Shown: one piece after another, positions 57,767-64,000 of the stretch
How positions within the stretch are numbered: the stretch's first letter is position 1
Layout of the letters: each line of letters opens with the position of its first letter
IMG/VR virus record: IMGVR_UViG_3300021389_000015
Location: 1-64,000 of that record
Length of the DNA: 64,000 nucleotides
Direction: 5' to 3' (one strand)
Origin: a virus
Notes under the pieces: generated by a model
Told to the model about the DNA's origin: nothing
Seen by the model: the letters and a program-made list of their open reading frames with translations, nothing else
The model's database searches: none
Position numbers and translations under genes: made by a program

Positions 57767-57979
57767 ATGGCAGAAGTAGAAAAAAAGAACGGTATCGTTA
57801 TTAAAGATGAACACAACGAGTTTGAACTGGCACTCAGATTCCTCGGTAATGAACTGATCGCGATCAAGATGGCGGCGACAAACTTCAGTGGTAAACTGAT
57901 ACTGTGGAGTATTCTACTTCTGCTCTTTAGTTTCATGATGATCGAAGTCTTCGAAGTCAACACGTGGATAGGAGGATAA
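57767..57979 (+). CDS. Small tail-anchored membrane protein
   Basis: 70 aa, charged first half (KKNGIVIKDEHNEFELALRFLG) and one membrane span near 44-62 (LILWSILLLLFSFMMIEVF). Follows the previous gene by nine bases. Confidence 0.58.
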   Translation: MAEVEKKNGIVIKDEHNEFELALRFLGNELIAIKMAATNFSGKLILWSILLLLFSFMMIEVFEVNTWIGG

Positions 57980-57980
57980 C

Positions 57981-58139
57981 ATGTGGGGAAGACTCATTGA
58001 ATACACGGGTGGTAATGAATACAAACCACCTCAGTCAAAAAGGAGAAAGATTATGACACCCAACCCGCACTACATCAATATGATGATTAATATCGGTATC
58101 TTTGGTATGTTAATATACGTAGCTGTGCAAGTATCTTAA
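57981..58139 (+). CDS. Small membrane protein (52 aa)
   Basis: AGGAGGATAAC before the ATG. Begins MWGRLIEYTGGNEYKPPQSK and ends with a hydrophobic span INIGIFGMLIYVAVQVS. An internal ATG at 58053 with AAAGGAGAAAG could give a shorter form. TAATG overlap with the following gene. Confidence 0.6.
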   Translation: MWGRLIEYTGGNEYKPPQSKRRKIMTPNPHYINMMINIGIFGMLIYVAVQVS

Positions 58140-58750
58140 TGAGTAGCATAGTAGACGACAGATTAAACGATTTAAAAGATGACGTTATATATCATTTTAA
58201 AATCAATCACGATAAAGATAAGTTATTAAAAGAATCTAGTTCCGTTAGATATAATGCAATAAATGAAAAGAATCTTGAGAGATATAAAAGACTAGGATTT
58301 ATTGAAAAAGATACTATCAGCTATGATGTTGAGGATAAAGATTGGTTTAATAATCAAAGGGATTGGAAGATATCTTCAAGTTTAGATAATGATTCTAACA
58401 GTGAATCAGAACGTTTGCATGCGATTTTTAAAAGGTTATTACAGGTAGATAATTTAGGTCCTAGATTTCTTACTCAAAAAGAAGGAGCTGATGTTCACTA
58501 CCACATTGATGGCGAAACGTTATGTGCTATTAATTTTTTAGTAAAAGGAGAACGGACTCCAATATCTTTCAAGGATGTAGGACATTTTTATTATGACGTA
58601 GCATTAATTAACACTAATCACGCTCATTCCGTACCAAAACAAATCGACGAGGATAGAGTGTTATTTAAACTAAGAATAAAACAAATGACTTTTAAAGAAG
58701 CTAAGGAGAAACTAGTTGCTAACGAGAACTTTCGAGAGTTCTGGAACTAA
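58139..58750 (+). CDS. 2OG-Fe(II) oxygenase-like protein A
   Basis: 203 aa. The C-terminal domain has the iron ligands H-x-D at His122/Asp124 (HYHIDGETLCAIN) and His163, with Arg173 placed to bind 2-oxoglutarate (EDRVLFKLRI). Resembles aspartyl/asparaginyl hydroxylase-type cupins. A related protein with the same H-x-D-x(4)-C-A-I-N core is encoded at 59934-60428. Substrate unknown. Confidence 0.75.
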   Translation: MSSIVDDRLNDLKDDVIYHFKINHDKDKLLKESSSVRYNAINEKNLERYKRLGFIEKDTISYDVEDKDWFNNQRDWKISSSLDNDSNSESERLHAIFKRLLQVDNLGPRFLTQKEGADVHYHIDGETLCAINFLVKGERTPISFKDVGHFYYDVALINTNHAHSVPKQIDEDRVLFKLRIKQMTFKEAKEKLVANENFREFWN

Positions 58751-59456
58751 ATTAAGATTATCGCTATTATTAAATTTAATAGCGTCTTTAATTTACGTAT
58801 CAGTGTATGGAATAACAATCACTAATCTTGTGACAATATTAGTGATGTACTTTTTATATATGTGCATAGGAATGGTGTGTACTTTTCACCGATTTTACTC
58901 TCATAAGTCATTTGAGTTTAGAAATACTTTTACAAAATACTTATGTACGACTCTTGGTTTACTGTCTGGCTCTGGTTCAGTGTTTGGCTGGTGTGGAGTT
59001 CATAACAAACATCACGATAAGCACGACACTCCAGAAGATCCACACGACTCTAAAAAAGGATTTTTAAGTCTTATAACTTTAAATTACGACTATAATATCG
59101 AACTTAGATACGTAAAATATCTTTTCAAAGACAAGTTTCTTATGATGACTCATAAGTACTACTACTTAATGATAATAGCGTACGTGGCAACGATAGCGAT
59201 ATTATTTGGACCACAAGGAGTTGTATTTGGATTTTGTATACCTTCGGCAATTAACGTCATGGTTCAAGGCCTCACTACTTTCTTCTTACACAAAGACGGA
59301 GCTCCACGATACGTGAATTGGTTAAACTGGTTAGTATTTGGAGATGGTAACCATGACGAGCATCATAAAGATGTCAAACAGTATAAGTTAAAACATTATG
59401 ATATATCAGGATGGGTGATACATTGGATATTACGAAAGCAACTCACAAAAATATAG
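58716..59456 (+). CDS. Fatty-acid desaturase
   Basis: 246 aa integral membrane di-iron enzyme. Three histidine boxes: HRFYSH at 58-63, HNKHH at 96-100 and HDEHH near 212-216, with four hydrophobic segments. Should introduce a double bond into host acyl chains. TTG start with AAGGAG at 58703-58708, inside the preceding gene. Desaturases are known accessory genes of marine T4-like phages. Confidence 0.93.
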   Translation: MLTRTFESSGTKLRLSLLLNLIASLIYVSVYGITITNLVTILVMYFLYMCIGMVCTFHRFYSHKSFEFRNTFTKYLCTTLGLLSGSGSVFGWCGVHNKHHDKHDTPEDPHDSKKGFLSLITLNYDYNIELRYVKYLFKDKFLMMTHKYYYLMIIAYVATIAILFGPQGVVFGFCIPSAINVMVQGLTTFFLHKDGAPRYVNWLNWLVFGDGNHDEHHKDVKQYKLKHYDISGWVIHWILRKQLTKI

Positions 59457-59980
59457 TACGTGATAAACAAGAAATATCAAGAGTATTTTCACTGGCGTAC
59501 GAAGATAACATTCACCACGTTAATCGAAATAATTATAAAACTGTAAGATTAGATGGTTACATCAGATTTGACGTACTTTACTTTGAAGATGATGTGATAT
59601 CTTTTTCAGGATTGTGGACTCACGATAAATGGAATGATTGCGCACGAGCTGCTGATAGATATTACATCTTTAAAAAATACAGATGTAAGACTCTAGTATC
59701 AAGACCAAGTATGTTTGCGGCATCTCAATTATTCATACCAAAGCAATTTAAGACAGCGATTGAATGGGGACTCCATCCGTTCGTATCGATACAAAATATA
59801 AAGAAGAAAAAAGTTATTGACATTACTCGAGAACGTCTTAAAAATAATCACGATCTCGATTGTGTAGTCCTTGATGAATTAAAATATACTTGTGTAGATA
59901 ACAGTGACTCTATTAATTGTTGGCAAAACATACTTACGTTGAGATCTTGTAAAGATCAAGTCTCTTCTTCGCTTTCATAA
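59411..59980 (+). CDS. Conserved phage protein of unknown function
   Basis: 189 aa. YKTVRLDGYIRFDVLYFEDDVISFSGLW followed by ARAADRYYIFKKYR recalls a family in marine myophages with an acyltransferase-like (GNAT) look, but catalytic residues are not evident. Overlaps the desaturase by 46 bases and converges with the minus-strand oxygenase, overlapping by 47 bases. Confidence 0.55.
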   Translation: MGDTLDITKATHKNIVRDKQEISRVFSLAYEDNIHHVNRNNYKTVRLDGYIRFDVLYFEDDVISFSGLWTHDKWNDCARAADRYYIFKKYRCKTLVSRPSMFAASQLFIPKQFKTAIEWGLHPFVSIQNIKKKKVIDITRERLKNNHDLDCVVLDELKYTCVDNSDSINCWQNILTLRSCKDQVSSSLS

Positions 59981-60428
59981 AATCAATATCAAATATAGAC
60001 ATCTTAAAAAGTTTTCTTGGTTCGGTGACAGCTTCTACTCGATGTTCTGTCTGAACGTCGATCAGTGAAAAAGAGTAAGAGTGTGATGTTACGGTGCCAT
60101 CGCGTCGGAACCATATCGGGTCTTGATCCGTACTCAGTATCATGTTAATCGCGCACTTCGTACCTCTGTCAACATGCCACGGTACTTCACACTTATCTTT
60201 TAAGATATAATAACGAGGATGACACTGTACGTCTAAAATTTTGCTCATTCGTCTGTTGATCTCGTTCGTGTAAGGTCCTACGTCTTTACATATCATCCAG
60301 TAGTCAAGGCTCTTACCACCTAAAGGATCAAAGTACGGTTCGTACGAAGCCTCGTCACATTCTTGTAATATTAAATCTTTATCGTACTCTATGCAGTTAA
60401 TTTCTTGTATCATGTGGAATACATCCAA
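59934..60428 (-). CDS. 2OG-Fe(II) oxygenase-like protein B
   Basis: 164 aa. WHVDRGTKCAIN (His85, Asp87), His129 (QTEHRV) and Arg138 (EPRKLFKM) form the facial triad and 2OG-binding arginine. Paralogue of protein A on the opposite strand: same spacing, same CAIN core, same PI-W/SF and LFK-x-x-I strands. Overlaps oxygenase C by 32 bases. Confidence 0.75.
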   Translation of the reverse strand: MDVFHMIQEINCIEYDKDLILQECDEASYEPYFDPLGGKSLDYWMICKDVGPYTNEINRRMSKILDVQCHPRYYILKDKCEVPWHVDRGTKCAINMILSTDQDPIWFRRDGTVTSHSYSFSLIDVQTEHRVEAVTEPRKLFKMSIFDIDFMKAKKRLDLYKIST

Positions 60429-60837
60429 CGATATGAATTCGAGTCTCTGTAGAAGCGTTGACTGCCGTGTGTAACTTTGTGGTATCGATGACGTAAGGTC
60501 TTCCGATATCAGGACACCTGACTACCTCGTCATCAACAACTAGGAAACACTTGTCGTTAGTCACCACGGGCACGTGTAGTCTCTTCGTAGGATCTTGATG
60601 ATAAGTATAGCACGTCTTCGATCTCATTCTCATGACTCGAGTCCTATAAAGGTTGTGATCATCTATAATGCTGTTCAGTACGGGTGTGTCAAAGATTTTT
60701 CTTACGAGTGCTGTGTCGTTACGATTAACTCCACAGCCAAGAAACGGGTCTCCGCTCTCGTCACTTTGTAAACATATCTGATCCTCAAAGCGAGGTAGAG
60801 ACATAATCTCTTCTATTATCTTTTTCGTATCATACAT
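60397..60837 (-). CDS. 2OG-Fe(II) oxygenase-like protein C
   Basis: 146 aa. TYHQDPTKRLHVPVV (His80, Asp82), His123 (TTKLHTAVN) and Arg133 (ETRIHIVG) give the same triad, in a form closer to aspartyl beta-hydroxylase (AspH). It lies directly behind the radical SAM gene with an eight-base overlap, so these are translated together. Confidence 0.8.
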   Translation of the reverse strand: MYDTKKIIEEIMSLPRFEDQICLQSDESGDPFLGCGVNRNDTALVRKIFDTPVLNSIIDDHNLYRTRVMRMRSKTCYTYHQDPTKRLHVPVVTNDKCFLVVDDEVVRCPDIGRPYVIDTTKLHTAVNASTETRIHIVGCIPHDTRN

Positions 60838-61762
60838 ATTCTTTCCTAGAACAAAGTAAACCTATACATCCACAAATGTCTCGTTCGCAACTTATACTAT
60901 ATTTAGGCAATATAAAATTATCGACAAAAGACTTAAGATAAATGTTTGATTTTTTCGTAAAGTTTTGTCCACACGACATTGTTCCTATAAAACCTCTACT
61001 GTCTATCTGTATGAAGTCGTGATGAGCGTAACAACGATATCCAGTAAAAGTACCTCGTAAATTCTTCACGTGATGGAGTTGTAGATCAAAGATCTCTCCA
61101 TCACAGTTTACTTTACAAGATGGTTTCATGAGAGGTTGGTGTATGTTATCCTTGATGATCACCTCTTGTTCGAGCGAGTACTCTATCACTCTTCCGTTTT
61201 CTCTTAAAGTCTTAAGTTGAAAGTTAACATCACTAAATCTGTCTGATAGAGTACTATACGCGTCGATACACTCGTCAAATAACTTAGGATTTACCATCAC
61301 ATGTACTCGTAAACCGACATCGTCCTTGATACACTCGATAACTTTGGCCATGTGTTCGAGATCCGTATATTCAGAATGATAAGACAACAATACGTGATCG
61401 ATATATTGTAGGTTTTGCTTCCACCATCTTACAGTTCGACTTCCGTTCGATACAAAACCAATCTCACCAAAAGGTCTTAAGAAGTCCATCAACTGAACGA
61501 TGTCGCGATACAGTGTTGGTTCACCTCCACCAAAGTTAAACACTATCCTTTGTTTACTTACAGCATCGATCTCTTTCAACAGATGATATACATTTCTTTT
61601 TAAGACATCGTCGAGTCTTGGAACTCTGTCGGTGCCGGTGTTGGCGTTAGGAAAACAGTAAGAGCAATTGAAGTTACAAGTGTTACCAAGTACCCAGTCT
61701 ATTATCGTCAAGTCAGACACGTCTCTGTCTATAGATAAGATTTTCTTACCGTCGAGTCTCAT
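60830..61762 (-). CDS. Radical SAM protein with SPASM-like C-terminus
   Basis: 310 aa. Cluster motif CNFNCSYC (Cys29, Cys33, Cys36), GGGEP at 78-82 and a TIM-barrel length typical of the family. The C-terminal 100 residues hold several more cysteines (SCKVNC, GYRCYAHH, SCGQNF, SCERDICGCIGLLC), suggesting an auxiliary Fe-S cluster as in SPASM/twitch enzymes that modify peptides or proteins. Runs with two 2OG oxygenases. Confidence 0.9.
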   Translation of the reverse strand: MRLDGKKILSIDRDVSDLTIIDWVLGNTCNFNCSYCFPNANTGTDRVPRLDDVLKRNVYHLLKEIDAVSKQRIVFNFGGGEPTLYRDIVQLMDFLRPFGEIGFVSNGSRTVRWWKQNLQYIDHVLLSYHSEYTDLEHMAKVIECIKDDVGLRVHVMVNPKLFDECIDAYSTLSDRFSDVNFQLKTLRENGRVIEYSLEQEVIIKDNIHQPLMKPSCKVNCDGEIFDLQLHHVKNLRGTFTGYRCYAHHDFIQIDSRGFIGTMSCGQNFTKKSNIYLKSFVDNFILPKYSISCERDICGCIGLLCSRKEYV

Positions 61763-61776
61763 ATCACTGTGTCATT

Positions 61777-61962
61777 TCATTTTTGTGCATATTTCTTCTT
61801 AAACGCATATACATCAAACATCTTCAGATTCATCCACATACAAAAGAATCCAAATATCGATACACCCAGATGACTCGACATCCCTACCTTTAAAGAATAA
61901 AGGATTAATAAGGAATAAAACGCCACTACTACTTGATCTTTTACCGTTAATTGATTACTCAT
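61777..61962 (-). CDS. Small membrane protein ahead of the radical SAM gene
   Basis: 61 aa with two hydrophobic segments (VVVAFYSLLILYSLKVGM and LGVSIFGFFCMWMNLKMF) and a basic tail. First or second gene of the minus-strand operon. Function unknown. Confidence 0.55.
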   Translation of the reverse strand: MSNQLTVKDQVVVAFYSLLILYSLKVGMSSHLGVSIFGFFCMWMNLKMFDVYAFKKKYAQK

Positions 61963-62159
61963 ATCCTACATATCATCCATATAATACATCCTATAATAGA
62001 ACAATATAGGGTCATCCAATAATACATGTCTCTCATACTCCATATAACTTCATTAATACACTCACAGAACAGTACGCTATAGTAATAACTACTATATAGA
62101 GTAATAGATAATCGGGTGTGGTCACGTGTACTATATCCTATATAGAAAAGGTTATCCAT
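61959..62159 (-). CDS. Possible small membrane protein
   Basis: 66 aa, rich in Tyr, Cys and Trp, with a C-terminal hydrophobic segment (YYWMTLYCSIIGCIIWMICR). GAGG lies close before the ATG and its stop overlaps the next start as ATGA, which supports reality, but the composition is unusual and it may be spurious. Confidence 0.35.
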   Translation of the reverse strand: MDNLFYIGYSTRDHTRLSITLYSSYYYSVLFCECINEVIWSMRDMYYWMTLYCSIIGCIIWMICRI

Positions 62160-62321
62160 AACCTCATATGGTGTCTGTGTAATCTGTGTAAAGTACTCTA
62201 TACTATGTATATCGAGTAAAACTACAGTATCGGGGAGGAGAGAAGGGAACCTTAATGCCGTCAGACTCGCGGAGATTTTTTCTTAGTACAAAAATAAATC
62301 ACATAAAAACGCATAAAGTCC
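62160..62321. other. Divergent intergenic region
   Basis: About 160 bases between the minus-strand operon and the next forward promoter. A GC-richer patch (62231-62275) with GGGGAGGAGAGAAGGGAACC and a T-run (TTTTTTCT at 62277) could be a weak terminator. No gene seen. Any minus promoter for the radical SAM operon should be here, but I find no convincing match to either promoter type. Confidence 0.4.
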
Positions 62322-62329
62322 TTTACATT
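62303..62329 (+). repeat. 27-base direct repeat, copy 2
   Basis: Identical to 24522-24548. Here it is intergenic, carrying a remnant of the coding end (ACGCATAA) of the gene at 24263-24535 in front of a promoter. Confidence 0.85.
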
Positions 62330-62349
62330 CTCGCACGGTGTGGTATAAT
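62322..62349 (+). promoter_or_regulatory. Promoter of the gene at 62382
   Basis: TTTACA (62322-62327), 16-base spacer ending GTGTGG, TATAAT (62344-62349). Confidence 0.85.
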
Positions 62350-62381
62350 AATACTATATTATTTTAAAGGGAGAAAAATAT

Positions 62382-62630
62382 ATGTTTAATACTATCTTAA
62401 CTTCAATCAAATCTAACGGAGAACAGGTACAGAGAGTCTATCAGGGTGAGACCGAGAAGCTGTCAGTATACTTCGCTACCAATCTATGGAGTACATACGA
62501 TAAGGATATCGGAGAGGAATTAGTATCCCTCGAGACTACCGATAGAGATATTAGTAATAGATCACTCTATATGATTGATAACAGAAACCTCTGTACTATG
62601 CACTCCAAGGATATCGAACTCCACTCGTAG
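62382..62630 (+). CDS. Small early protein of unknown function
   Basis: 82 aa starting MFNTILTSIKSNGEQVQRVY, acidic, probably beta-rich. AAAGGGAG ribosome site. GC content is higher than in the core genome. Its stop codon lies in the loop of a small hairpin, ACTC/GAGT (62623-62634), and a structured non-coding region follows. Confidence 0.6.
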   Translation: MFNTILTSIKSNGEQVQRVYQGETEKLSVYFATNLWSTYDKDIGEELVSLETTDRDISNRSLYMIDNRNLCTMHSKDIELHS

Positions 62631-62862
62631 GAGTGACACCGAGCGCCCTTCTGGATCTGAGAGGATAGAGTCTATAGAGGACTACTGTTAGGGTGCTCAG
62701 TCAGTGTCTGATAAAGGGGTTTATATTGGAGAGTTTCGCAGTGGTATAACAGGTGGCCTTGTAGCCTGTCCTCGGTTGTCGTCTGAATACCTTTTTGACA
62801 AATTTTTTTTTCTCGAGAAATTTCTTCCCTCAGACTTTGTGTAACCATATAGATAACTATAG
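62620..62862 (+). ncRNA. Candidate structured RNA region
   Basis: No gene is seen in this 230-base gap. It holds a long helix GAGCGCCCT (62641-62649) with AGGGTGCTC (62690-62698), extended by GACAC (62635-62639) with GTGTC (62704-62708). A second helix ACAGG (62749-62753)/CCTGT (62765-62769) lies in a tRNA-like setting (CAGTGGTATAAC). The palindrome TTTCTCGAGAAA (62809-62820) follows a run of T. Transcribed from the promoter at 62322 if not stopped. Confidence 0.45.
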
Positions 62863-62874
62863 AAACAAAGGAGC

Positions 62875-62908
62875 TTTGTAATATCCCATTTAATTTGTAA
62901 TATACCCA
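62875..62908 (+). repeat. Short tandem duplication at the start of the next gene
   Basis: TTTGTAATATCCCA (62875-62888) and TTTGTAATATACCCA (62894-62908) lie 19 bases apart. They cover the region where translation of the following protein must start. Confidence 0.7.
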
Positions 62909-63579
62909 ACCAAAAAGTATGGGTACGCCGTGAGTATCTGAGAGATCTCCAGGATGGACACGGTGAATTCGTCGAGGGTCACTGGGTATCCGCTAAGAGT
63001 ATCCCGGGTCGTGCCTTCTATTTCGAAACATTCTTACCCGAGTACGGTGCCTTATTCGATAAACTACCGATCAGTGCCTTTGTTGCTGATCCAGAGACAC
63101 CCTCTGTTGATATGGCATTACCCGATCTACAGTTCTGGAATTGCATGGACTACGGTGTTACATGTATACAGAAACAGTTTATAGGCTCTATGGATTTTGA
63201 AGTCTATACAAAGAATCATGGATTTGTAAAGGGTTCCTATATTGCTACCTTGGATAACTACCATATACATGCGGATGAGATTGATTACTCTACGGCAGAG
63301 CAGCCGGACGAGCATAAGTCTTTCAACTTGCTTGAACTCGAGAATGGGCAATACTGTCTGTATCCGAATAATCGAATGAGAGTGTATGATAATAGTCTGA
63401 CACCGAAGAATCCGAAGATGCCGGACTTTAAAGTATCTACCGAGTACTATCAGGTCGAGAATGGCAATGAGTACCGACTCGGAGATACGGAAGAGTACTT
63501 CTATGATGCGGAGCTCGCTGAGAATGTCGATAAAGAGAATGCCGTACCATCACACGGTATACTCGGTCAAGGATGCTGA
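62881..63579 (+). CDS. Conserved T4-like protein without a canonical start codon
   Basis: About 232 aa. The frame reads NIPNQKVWVRREYLRDLQDG from 62899 and stays open to 63579, with FYFETFLPEYGALFDKLPIS and LQFWNCMDYGVTCIQKQFIG, a sequence I recall as highly conserved in marine T4-like phages. The only upstream stop is at 62860. No ATG, GTG or TTG precedes this part. AAAGGAG (62867-62873) is seven bases before an AUA at 62881; AUU at 62893 is an alternative. An ATG at 63112 would remove a conserved third of the protein. Confidence 0.75.
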   Translation: MSHLICNIPNQKVWVRREYLRDLQDGHGEFVEGHWVSAKSIPGRAFYFETFLPEYGALFDKLPISAFVADPETPSVDMALPDLQFWNCMDYGVTCIQKQFIGSMDFEVYTKNHGFVKGSYIATLDNYHIHADEIDYSTAEQPDEHKSFNLLELENGQYCLYPNNRMRVYDNSLTPKNPKMPDFKVSTEYYQVENGNEYRLGDTEEYFYDAELAENVDKENAVPSHGILGQGC

Positions 63580-63617
63580 GTAAAAAAAACCTGCTTAAGA
63601 GAAAAAAAAATCTTGAA

Positions 63618-64000
63618 ATGAAACAGATAATTAAAAAGTCTCATCACGCGACTATAGAACGCGACGGAGATAAGGTCATAAAGACTTTTACAGTACCAAA
63701 GAAGAGATGGATGCGAGACTGGTGGTATCATTATGACGCGTACTATAACATGTACGGAGGAGTACCACGAGTTTACGATGTGAACGAGAGCAGGATCGTG
63801 ATGGACTACGTTGAGGGAACTTCGGTAGAACACCATTTTTGGAGAGACGGTAATCTCAATCATGGAGTGGCGTACAAAGTCTTTTCCACGATCTTACAAA
63901 ACTTATCCAACATGGCAGAGTACTCGAGCATGATAGACACCGTGTGGTTTCATAATGACGCCGGCACACACAACTATATCTTTAACGGAGACGAGTATAT
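63618..64000 (+). CDS. Protein-kinase-like (APH/RIO-type) protein, 3' partial
   Basis: At least 127 aa, cut by the window end. IERDGDKVIKTFTVPKKRWMR supplies the nucleotide-binding lysine region, RIVMDYVEGTSVEH the hinge, and HNDAGTHNYIF (about 112-122) the catalytic loop with Asp114 and Asn119, as in aminoglycoside phosphotransferase or LPS-kinase-like folds. The activation DFG/D-x-D should follow beyond the window. Could phosphorylate a sugar, a small molecule or a protein. Confidence 0.7.
   Translation, partial: MKQIIKKSHHATIERDGDKVIKTFTVPKKRWMRDWWYHYDAYYNMYGGVPRVYDVNESRIVMDYVEGTSVEHHFWRDGNLNHGVAYKVFSTILQNLSNMAEYSSMIDTVWFHNDAGTHNYIFNGDEY

Noticed and set aside
62729-62790. tRNA-like segment with a D-arm-like GTT...AAC and CAGGT/GCCTG stem
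   Set aside because: The would-be anticodon loop has nine bases, the T-arm is not recognisable and the acceptor ends do not pair, so it is not called as a tRNA.
1-64000. CRISPR arrays, insertion sequences, integrase or attachment sites
   Set aside because: No regular repeat-spacer pattern, transposase or integrase was seen; the genome plan is that of a strictly lytic T4-like phage.

Overview
The window is 64 kb of a T4-like (straboviral/tevenvirus-type) myovirus genome, AT-rich and almost entirely coding. The plus strand carries a colinear T4 core: neck/tail-completion, small and large terminase, tail sheath, tail tube, portal, prohead core, protease, scaffold and major capsid. Replication, recombination and late-transcription genes follow: uvsY, uvsW, gp55, gp47, gp46, gp45, gp44, gp62, regA, gp43, uvsX, gp41 and rnh. 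Accessory genes (hsp20, phoH, an A-type Fe-S carrier, glutaredoxin, 2OG-Fe(II) oxygenases, a fatty-acid desaturase, Cas4/RecB-like nuclease) and many small conserved proteins are those usually seen in marine T4-like phages. No photosynthesis gene is present. A permuted two-piece tmRNA of alphaproteobacterial type, with tag ANDNFAPQELAQAA, points to an alphaproteobacterial host. With the low GC content this suggests SAR11 or a similar marine group, but the host is an inference.

Layout: 0-11.5 kb is the virion assembly module. 11.5-23 kb holds recombination and clamp/clamp-loader genes. A glutaredoxin, a DadA-like FAD amino-acid oxidase and a serine hydroxymethyltransferase (GlyA) are inserted between gp44 and gp62. 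23-31 kb has hsp20, a lysozyme behind a late promoter, a HAD protein, IscA-like protein, DNA polymerase, a MazG-like pyrophosphatase and a primase-like protein. 31-36.7 kb is a DNA-modification and nucleotide island: a T4 gp42-type dCMP hydroxymethylase, dCMP deaminase, a UDG-like protein, a homologue of T4 DNA alpha-glucosyltransferase, a sugar-nucleotide epimerase and a C5-MTase-like protein. 36.7-45.8 kb has uvsX, gp41, thyX, rnh, phoH and nuclease genes. 45.8-53.6 kb is a glycan island with UDP-galactopyranose mutase, at least six glycosyltransferase-like and three methyltransferase-like proteins. 53.6-58 kb holds small genes, a secreted SleB-type hydrolase, a glutamine-riboswitch/downstream-peptide element, a minus-strand late operon and the tmRNA. 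58-64 kb holds three 2OG-oxygenase-like proteins, a desaturase, a radical SAM protein, a candidate structured RNA, a conserved protein lacking a normal start codon and the start of a kinase-like gene.

The most coherent biology is a hydroxymethylcytosine economy. MazG-like pyrophosphatase (possible dCTPase), dCMP deaminase and dCMP hydroxymethylase would replace dCTP, and the alpha-glucosyltransferase homologue with its neighbouring epimerase would decorate hmC with a sugar. ThyX and dCMP hydroxymethylase both release tetrahydrofolate rather than dihydrofolate, so the phage SHMT could recycle the one-carbon carrier without dihydrofolate reductase.

Regulation is visible in the sequence. Sixteen forward promoters share TTTACA or TGTACA, a 16-17 nt spacer usually ending in TGG or a close variant, and TATAAT or a close match. 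Late promoters of T4 type (TATAAATA) precede sheath, portal, the core protein, the gp3-like gene, lysozyme, the riboswitch and the minus-strand operon. Three hairpin-plus-T-tract terminators are fused to the next promoter as a repeated cassette. All family assignments here rest on reading motifs and remembered homologues; no database search was run.
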